Shown: positions 1 through 5,397 of the stretch, in pieces
Layout: every line of letters starts with the position of its first letter
How positions within the stretch are numbered: the first letter of the stretch is position 1
Notes under the pieces: model-generated
What the model saw: only the letters and a program-made list of their open reading frames with translations
Database searches by the model: none
What the model was told of the DNA's origin: nothing
Made by a program: the position numbers and the translations under genes
Assembly: GCA_937923225.1 (NCBI GenBank)
Contig: CALAKR010000493.1
Coordinates: 1 to 5,397 of the forward strand
Source: an uncultured Aquabacterium sp.
Lineage (GTDB): Bacteria; Pseudomonadota; Gammaproteobacteria; Burkholderiales; Burkholderiaceae_C
Direction: 5' to 3'
Length of the DNA: 5,397 nucleotides

Positions 1-973
1 ACGCCAGCGCGCCCAGCACGCCCAGCCCCACCACGGCGGCCGTGGTGCGCGAGCGGTCCAGCAGCAGCCCACCGGCCAGCGAGCCCAGCAGCAGGCCGAC
101 GATGGTGGGCATGCTGATCCAGGTGAAGGCGTGCTCCGGGCCGTAGTTCAAGGCGGTCGAGAAGGTGGTGCCCAGCACGGCCATCGCCACCGCGCCGGCC
201 AGCAACAGCAAGCGCAGGGCCCGTGGGCGTGCCAGCGCGCAGGCCAGCACCATGGGGGCCAGCAGGCCCAGCGCCACGATGGCAGCATCGCGCCAGCCCG
301 TCACGGAGGTGGGCAGGCCCGGCGCCTCGTGCCAGGCCTGGGGCACGAACAGGCTGAGCGGGTCATCGGCCGGCAGGAACCAGCCCTCCCAAGGGGTGCC
401 GGTCGTCCACTCCACCATCATCAGGCGCAGCGGCGGCCACAGCTGGCCCTGGCCCAGCGGCAGCGGCGGCGGGAACAGCAGCCCCAGCGGCCACAGCCAC
501 AGCAAGGCCAGCCCCCAGCCCGCCTGCGGGATGAACAGGCGCTCGCGCCAGCGGTGCCACCAATCGACCAGGCCCAGCGCATGCGCCGTGACGGCGGCCA
601 GCACGCCCCAGGCCGCGCCCAGGGAATTGAGCGCCCAATCGGTGATGGAGGGTACCCGCCCCGGCAGGGTGAACTGCGTCAGCTCAAGCGCATAGGACAG
701 GGCCGAACAGGCCAGCATCGTGAGCAGCGCCGCAGCCAGCGGGCGCCGGTCGGTGCGCAACTGCGCCACGCACATCACGCAGCCCAGGGGCATGTAGCCC
801 AGCAGGTTGCCCATCAGGTCCGACGGGATCTCGTAGGACTGCTTGGGCAGCACCCAGTCGAAGGCGCCCGGCGGAGGCAGGTGCCAGCCCGTCAGGGGGT
901 GCAGGGTGGCATAGACGATCAGCGCCATGCTCACCCAGGTGAGCGGCCAGGCCGTGCTGCGGTGCAGGGACAT
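1..973 (-). CDS. VanZ-family integral membrane protein, partial (C-terminus off left edge)
   Basis: This open frame begins at an ATG (971-973) and continues without a stop to the left edge, giving at least 324 residues. The first 125 residues carry the VanZ pattern. SDLMGNLLGYMPLG (51-64) matches the family's N-x3-x-P-x-G segment, and ELTQ (97-100), R106, D112 and N116-x2-G119 match its E-x2-Q...R...D...N-x2-G signature. Hydrophobic segments lie near 11-30, 52-71, 79-98, 112-136, 151-168, 229-247, 252-268 and 286-305, so it is a polytopic inner-membrane protein. VanZ of enterococci gives low-level teicoplanin resistance, but most chromosomal VanZ-like proteins have no known function, so resistance should not be assumed. 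The part after the VanZ domain (roughly 150 onward) adds further membrane helices and is unassigned. The start is 11 bases past the hemJ stop, so the two are probably co-transcribed. No good ribosome binding site is visible. An in-frame TTG overlapping the hemJ stop is a weaker alternative start. Confidence 0.85.
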   Translation of the reverse strand, partial: MSLHRSTAWPLTWVSMALIVYATLHPLTGWHLPPPGAFDWVLPKQSYEIPSDLMGNLLGYMPLGCVMCVAQLRTDRRPLAAALLTMLACSALSYALELTQFTLPGRVPSITDWALNSLGAAWGVLAAVTAHALGLVDWWHRWRERLFIPQAGWGLALLWLWPLGLLFPPPLPLGQGQLWPPLRLMMVEWTTGTPWEGWFLPADDPLSLFVPQAWHEAPGLPTSVTGWRDAAIVALGLLAPMVLACALARPRALRLLLLAGAVAMAVLGTTFSTALNYGPEHAFTWISMPTIVGLLLGSLAGGLLLDRSRTTAAVVGLGVLGALA

Positions 974-984
974 CGGCAGGCGGC

Positions 985-1413
985 TCAAAAGGGCTTGACC
1001 ACCACCAGGATCACGATGGCGGCGAAGAGCAGGACCGAGGTCTCATTGAAAACGCGGTACCAACGGTGGCTGCGTCGGTTGGCCAGTTGCTCGAAATCAC
1101 GCAGCAGGCGGCGGCACACATGCTGGTAGCCGACCGCGCACAGCACCAGCAGCAGCTTGGCGTGCATCCAGCCGTTGCCCGGCCCCTTGCCGACACCGTA
1201 GTACAGCCACAGCACCAGGCCCAGCGCCAGCGCCGGCAGCATCAGGAAGGCGCTGAAGCGGTAGAGCTTGCGGGCCATCACCAGCAGGCGTTCGCGCTCG
1301 GCATGGCTGTCAGGGGCCACCATGGCCAGGTTGACGAACAACCGGGGCAGGTAGAACAGGCCGGCAAACCAGCTGGCCACGAAGACAATGTGCAAGGCTT
1401 TGATCCAGAGCAT
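985..1413 (-). CDS. hemJ: Protoporphyrinogen IX oxidase, HemJ type
   Basis: HemJ is the oxygen-independent inner-membrane enzyme that oxidises protoporphyrinogen IX to protoporphyrin IX, the penultimate step of heme synthesis. The 142-residue product fits the family's usual length of about 140-150. Family hallmarks are visible in order: LWIKALHIVFVASWFAGLFYLPRL at the N-terminus, with His8 and the W-x-A-G-x-F-Y-L-P-R stretch at 15-24; RKLYRF (48-53); GWMHAKL (81-87), whose Lys86 is the conserved Lys; the NRRSHRWYRVFNE segment (112-124); and a C-terminal helix ending VVVKPF. Four membrane helices are expected. I chose the ATG at 1411-1413 because the family starts with M-L-W-[IV]-K. Upstream in-frame ATGs (1420-1422, 1435-1437) and a GTG (1471-1473) would add residues without family support. 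No clear Shine-Dalgarno sequence decides the matter. The gene leads into the VanZ-like gene and is divergent from hemB. A terminator-like hairpin lies about 100 bases upstream. It resembles CopD-like membrane proteins only superficially. Confidence 0.93.
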   Translation of the reverse strand: MLWIKALHIVFVASWFAGLFYLPRLFVNLAMVAPDSHAERERLLVMARKLYRFSAFLMLPALALGLVLWLYYGVGKGPGNGWMHAKLLLVLCAVGYQHVCRRLLRDFEQLANRRSHRWYRVFNETSVLLFAAIVILVVVKPF

Positions 1414-1509
1414 GGCAACCATTATGAGCGGGGCCATGATGGCGCCTGTGTCAGGTGCCTTTTGCCTTGTCACCCATCATTTGTGATCGATGTTGCAAAG
1501 CGTTTGGAC

Positions 1510-2748
<1,239 letters not shown>

Positions 2749-2751
2749 ACT

Positions 2752-3861
2752 GTGCGCTTCTTCCTGATCAACGACCGCTTCCAAGAACTGCCTGGCTGGC
2801 CCGAGAAGGCGCCGGCCGACGGCTTCGTGTGGGTGACGATGGGCCGCCGCGAGTTCGAGGTGAACCTGACCGAGGTGCAGGCGCAGCTGCAGCGCCTGGC
2901 CGGCGGTGCCCTGGTCGACCTGCACGTGGCCGACCTGCTCAACCCGCAACTGCCCTCGCAGTTCGACTACACCTCGTGGTACGACCTGATGGTGTTCCGG
3001 CGCCTGGCTGCCGGCGCGCGCACCGAGCGCATGTTCCTGGACGAATCCACCGGCACCGCATCGAGCGCGCGCCAGGCCCTCGCCTCCATCGACACCAGCC
3101 CGATGGGCCTGGCCGTGTTCGACCGCCTGCTGCTGACGGTGCACCCCGCCGACTGCGCCGTGCACGAGTTCTTCGTCAACCGCATGCACCAGATGGCGCA
3201 GGGCCGCGAGAACGCCACCGACCTGCGCGGCAGTGCCAGCCGCCTGCCGCCCAGCGCGGCCGACCTGATGCTGCGCATCGTCAACCACATGGTGGACAGC
3301 TACCTCGATCTGCGCCGCCTGCTCACGCGCCAGTTCGGCTACCTGCAGCAGGAACTGCTGGGCAGCCGCAGCAGCCGCTTCACCAACTGGCAGGCGCTGC
3401 TTGAATCACGCAACGCCCTGCACCTGCTGGAAGACACCTGCGAGGACCAGCGCAGCGCCATCCAGGAGTGGATCGACGCGCTGGACGAATGGCCCACGCC
3501 ACCCGACCCGGTGGCCGCGCGCGAGCGCGAGGTGCTGCGCGTGCGATCACGCGATGTGCACGAGCACATCGAGCGCGTGCTGAGCCATGTGCGCCGGCTG
3601 GAAAGCTCGGCCGAGAGCGCGGTGCAGATGCACTTCTCGGCGCAGGGCAGCCGCACCAACGAGATCATGCGCACGCTGACGGTACTGACCGCCATCTTCC
3701 TGCCGCTGAACCTGATCACCGGCATCTTCGGGATGAACTTCGACAGCCTGCCGCTGATCCACGAAGGCGCCGGCTTCTGGATCGCGGTGATGCTGATGCT
3801 GGGCGTGGGCCTGGGCCTGGTCTGGCTGTTCTGGCGCAAGCGCTATCTGAGCGACGACTAG
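2752..3861 (+). CDS. CorA-family magnesium/divalent cation transporter
   Basis: CorA proteins form pentameric inner-membrane channels for Mg2+ and, in some members, Co2+, Ni2+ or Zn2+. The 369-residue product has the family layout: a large cytoplasmic N-terminal domain (about 1-240), a long charged helical stretch (about 250-305, including repeated R/E-rich segments and HEHIERVLSHVRRLESSAES) and two C-terminal helices (about 308-326 and 341-361). The signature GMN follows the first helix at 327-329 (FGMNF), and the C-terminus is basic and cytoplasmic (WRKRYLSDD). A short loop with Glu338 joins the helices. The GTG start lies three bases after the hemB stop with no Shine-Dalgarno sequence, so translation is probably coupled to hemB. 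An ATG at 2839-2841 would remove 29 residues that look conserved in style (MRFFLINDRF start). The exact subfamily, CorA proper or a ZntB-like exporter, cannot be settled by eye, so no gene symbol is given. Confidence 0.9.
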   Translation: MRFFLINDRFQELPGWPEKAPADGFVWVTMGRREFEVNLTEVQAQLQRLAGGALVDLHVADLLNPQLPSQFDYTSWYDLMVFRRLAAGARTERMFLDESTGTASSARQALASIDTSPMGLAVFDRLLLTVHPADCAVHEFFVNRMHQMAQGRENATDLRGSASRLPPSAADLMLRIVNHMVDSYLDLRRLLTRQFGYLQQELLGSRSSRFTNWQALLESRNALHLLEDTCEDQRSAIQEWIDALDEWPTPPDPVAAREREVLRVRSRDVHEHIERVLSHVRRLESSAESAVQMHFSAQGSRTNEIMRTLTVLTAIFLPLNLITGIFGMNFDSLPLIHEGAGFWIAVMLMLGVGLGLVWLFWRKRYLSDD

Positions 3862-3869
3862 GCCAGGGA

Positions 3870-4676
3870 TCAGGCCCGGGACTGGACCAGCTCGCGGGCC
3901 AGGCACAGGTCGTCCCAGGCCAGGGCCTTGTCGGCCGGGTTGCGCAGCAGGTAGGCTGGGTGGTAGGTGACCACCAGCGGCACGCCGTGGTAGTCATGCA
4001 CACGGCCACGCAGGCGGCCGATGGGCTCGCTGGACTTGAGCAGCGACTGCACCGCGAAGCGGCCCATGGCCAGGATCAGCGTGGGCTGCACCAGCGCCAC
4101 CTGGCGCAGCAGGTAAGGCTCACACTGCGCGACCTCTTCAGGCAGCGGGTTGCGGTTGCCCGGCGGGCGGCACTTGATCACGTTGGCGATGTAGACCTGG
4201 CGCTCGGCTTCATCCTCGGCGCGGGTCAGGCCGGTGGCCGCCAGCATGCGGTCGAGCAACTGGCCGGCACGGCCGACGAAGGGCTCGCCCAGGCGGTCCT
4301 CCTGCTCACCAGGGGCCTCGCCCACCAGCATCCAGCGGGCGCGGGTGTTGCCCACGCCGAACACCGTGTTGCGCCGGCCACGGCACAGGCCGCAGGCTTC
4401 GCAGCCCGTCACGGTGTCGCGCAGGGTGGGCCAGTCCATGGTCTCGACGCCGATCGGGCGCGGGCCCAATGGGGCCGCACCGGCCTGCGCTGGGGCAAGC
4501 GCGCGCTGCGGCAAAGCCTGCGCCACGGCGGCAGCGGCCGACACCGGCTCGGCAGGCAGGGCGGGCCGAGCCACCGCGGAGGCCTCGGGCGGCACCTCAG
4601 GCTGCAAAGGCCAGAAATGCTGCACACCCATCTCGCGCAGCATGGCCACCTGGCGCTCCGACCAGCGGGCCGTCAT
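3870..4676 (-). CDS. Family 4 (Fe-S) uracil-DNA glycosylase with N-terminal extension
   Basis: Family 4 uracil-DNA glycosylases excise uracil from DNA to start base excision repair and carry a 4Fe-4S cluster. In this 268-residue protein the catalytic domain spans about 82-265. It shows Cys92 and Cys95 of C-x2-C, then VFGVGN (105-110), motif A GEAPGEQED (119-127), PFVGRAG (132-138), NVIKCRPPGNRNP with Cys169 (165-177), Cys185 and motif B HPAYLLR (239-245). Cys92, Cys95, Cys169 and Cys185 are the likely cluster ligands; Cys98 is extra. Residues 1-25 form a predicted amphipathic helix ending in MGVQHFWPL. An Ala/Pro-rich linker (about 26-78) follows and is probably disordered. The N-terminus resembles the start of the polymerase III psi subunit (see findings). 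The ATG overlaps the rimI stop by four bases (ATGA), supporting this start and co-translation. The domain is related to phage SPO1 DNA polymerase N-termini, which explains some database labels of DNA polymerase. Confidence 0.93.
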   Translation of the reverse strand: MTARWSERQVAMLREMGVQHFWPLQPEVPPEASAVARPALPAEPVSAAAAVAQALPQRALAPAQAGAAPLGPRPIGVETMDWPTLRDTVTGCEACGLCRGRRNTVFGVGNTRARWMLVGEAPGEQEDRLGEPFVGRAGQLLDRMLAATGLTRAEDEAERQVYIANVIKCRPPGNRNPLPEEVAQCEPYLLRQVALVQPTLILAMGRFAVQSLLKSSEPIGRLRGRVHDYHGVPLVVTYHPAYLLRNPADKALAWDDLCLARELVQSRA

Positions 4677-5143
4677 GGCATCACCTCGCGCTTCATCACC
4701 AGAGCATCCTCGCGGCCTTCTGCAGCGGGGTAGTACTGCTTGCGCACGCCGACTTCTTCATAGCCCTGGCGCGCATACAGCGCCCGGGCACGCGCATTGG
4801 TGGGGCGCACCTCCAGCCAGATGGCCTGCAGGTGGTGCTGGCCGCACAGCGTCACCAGCATGGCCAGGAAGTGCCGCGCCAGGCCCTGGCTCTGCCAGGC
4901 CTGCGCCACGGCGATGTTCAGCAGGTGCAGTTCGTCCACGCCCAGCATGGCCACGCACACGCCGACCACGGCGCCACCAGGCTCGCAGGCCACCTGCATC
5001 CAGTAGCCGCTGCCCAGCGACGAGCGGTAGTTGTCTTCTGTCCAGGCATGGCTGATGTGGGCACAGGCCTGCACCTCGAGCGCGCGCACGGCGGGGATGT
5101 CATCCAGCCCCATGGGCCGGATCAGCAAGGTCTGGACACTCAC
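4673..5143 (-). CDS. rimI: Ribosomal protein S18-alanine N-acetyltransferase
   Basis: RimI is a GNAT-fold enzyme that transfers an acetyl group from acetyl-CoA to the N-terminal alanine of ribosomal protein S18. The 156-residue product has the usual length. It begins with the GNAT beta strand LIRPMGLDDIPAV (7-19) and has ISHAWTEDNY (30-39), typical of RimI substrate recognition. The acetyl-CoA loop is QSQGLAR (84-90). LEVRPTNARARALYARQGY (110-128) contains Glu111 and Tyr123, corresponding to the catalytic Glu and Tyr known in E. coli RimI. R134-x2-YY (137-138) is a further hallmark. The start is a GTG that overlaps the tsaB stop (GTGA); an ATG at residue 11 would cut into the first strand, so GTG is preferred. 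The tsaB-rimI pairing is common in bacteria and supports the RimI call over a generic GNAT. Confidence 0.94.
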   Translation of the reverse strand: MSVQTLLIRPMGLDDIPAVRALEVQACAHISHAWTEDNYRSSLGSGYWMQVACEPGGAVVGVCVAMLGVDELHLLNIAVAQAWQSQGLARHFLAMLVTLCGQHHLQAIWLEVRPTNARARALYARQGYEEVGVRKQYYPAAEGREDALVMKREVMP

Positions 5144-5397
5144 GTCGCCAGGCTCCCGGTGGCCGCGGCCTGGGCGGCATCGCGCCGCTCCTGCGTGGTC
5201 TGGGCCACCTTGTCGCGCACGTACAGCGGCAGGGCCAGGGCCGGATCGAGCTGCTCGCCACGACCCCAGGCCGCCAGCGCCAGCGCGGCCAGGGCCTCGC
5301 CATCGGGCTGTGCCCGCGAATCGGCGGGGCCTGCCAGGCCTTCTACAGCAGCCGGATAAGCAACCAGGGCGCTGCCGGCGGCGCAGCGCACACGGCC
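5140..5397 (-). CDS. tsaB: tRNA threonylcarbamoyladenosine biosynthesis protein TsaB, C-terminal fragment
   Basis: Only the last 85 residues are in the window; the frame is open to the right edge and the true start lies outside. TsaB is the inactive-ATPase partner of TsaD in the complex that puts the t6A modification at A37 of ANN-decoding tRNAs. The fragment has the typical end of the protein: a helix with residues like ALAALALAAWGRGE, then a PLYVRDKVAQTTQERR segment, which closely matches the P-x-Y-[LV]-R-[DN]-x-V-A family ending. This is followed by a short Ala-rich tail. The stop codon is shared with the rimI start, so tsaB, rimI and the glycosylase gene form one leftward transcription unit whose promoter is outside the window. 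The call rests on the C-terminal signature and the rimI neighbour. Confidence 0.88.
   Translation of the reverse strand, partial: GRVRCAAGSALVAYPAAVEGLAGPADSRAQPDGEALAALALAAWGRGEQLDPALALPLYVRDKVAQTTQERRDAAQAAATGSLAT

Noticed and set aside
131..1129. 332-codon open frame on the plus strand opposite the VanZ and hemJ genes
   Set aside because: Low-complexity Gln/Arg/His-rich translation with no family features; the opposite strand encodes clear membrane proteins.
1414..1473. N-terminal extension of HemJ from a GTG at 1471-1473
   Set aside because: The HemJ family begins with M-L-W-[IV]-K, which fits the ATG at 1411-1413; the extra residues have no family support.
1484..1503. CRP/FNR-like half site (TTTGTGATCGATGTTGCAAA)
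   Set aside because: Only the outer TTTG/CAAA is symmetric; the second half does not match TCACA or ATCAA.
3468..4733. 421-codon plus-strand frame across the end of the CorA-family gene and opposite the glycosylase
   Set aside because: It crosses two well-supported convergent genes, and the translation has shadow-type composition.

Overview
The window is chromosomal DNA of very high GC, with GC-rich third codon positions and several GTG starts. Protein signatures and gene order point to a betaproteobacterium of the order Burkholderiales. This rests on recognised protein families; no ribosomal RNA marker is present. All genes look like housekeeping genes, and I see no insertion sequence, phage gene, tRNA, rRNA or CRISPR array.

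Layout. (1) Positions 1-1413, minus strand: hemJ (protoporphyrinogen IX oxidase, HemJ type) followed 11 bases later by a gene for a multi-pass VanZ-family membrane protein, which runs off the left edge. (2) Positions 1414-1743: a 330-base divergent intergenic region. Its minus strand carries a perfect TATAAT -10 box, a structured stretch and a strong intrinsic terminator, all upstream of hemJ. These could define a small RNA of about 115 nt or an attenuated hemJ leader. (3) Positions 1744-3861, plus strand: hemB (porphobilinogen synthase with an Asp-type, non-zinc metal loop) and, three bases later, a CorA-family metal transporter gene. (4) Positions 3870-5397, minus strand and convergent with corA: tsaB (C-terminal part only), rimI and a family 4 uracil-DNA glycosylase gene, joined by stop/start overlaps.

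How the genes relate. hemB and hemJ encode an early and a late step of heme synthesis and are read divergently from one regulatory region. A Mg-type HemB beside a CorA-type Mg/divalent cation channel is suggestive but unproven. TsaB and RimI belong to tRNA t6A formation and ribosomal protein N-acetylation, a common pairing. The glycosylase repairs uracil in DNA. Its N-terminus resembles the clamp-loader-binding peptide of DNA polymerase III psi (HolD), whose gene lies next to rimI in E. coli.

The points most worth a second look are the RNA-like element upstream of hemJ and the psi-like N-terminus of the glycosylase. I do not see a wholly new multi-gene system here.
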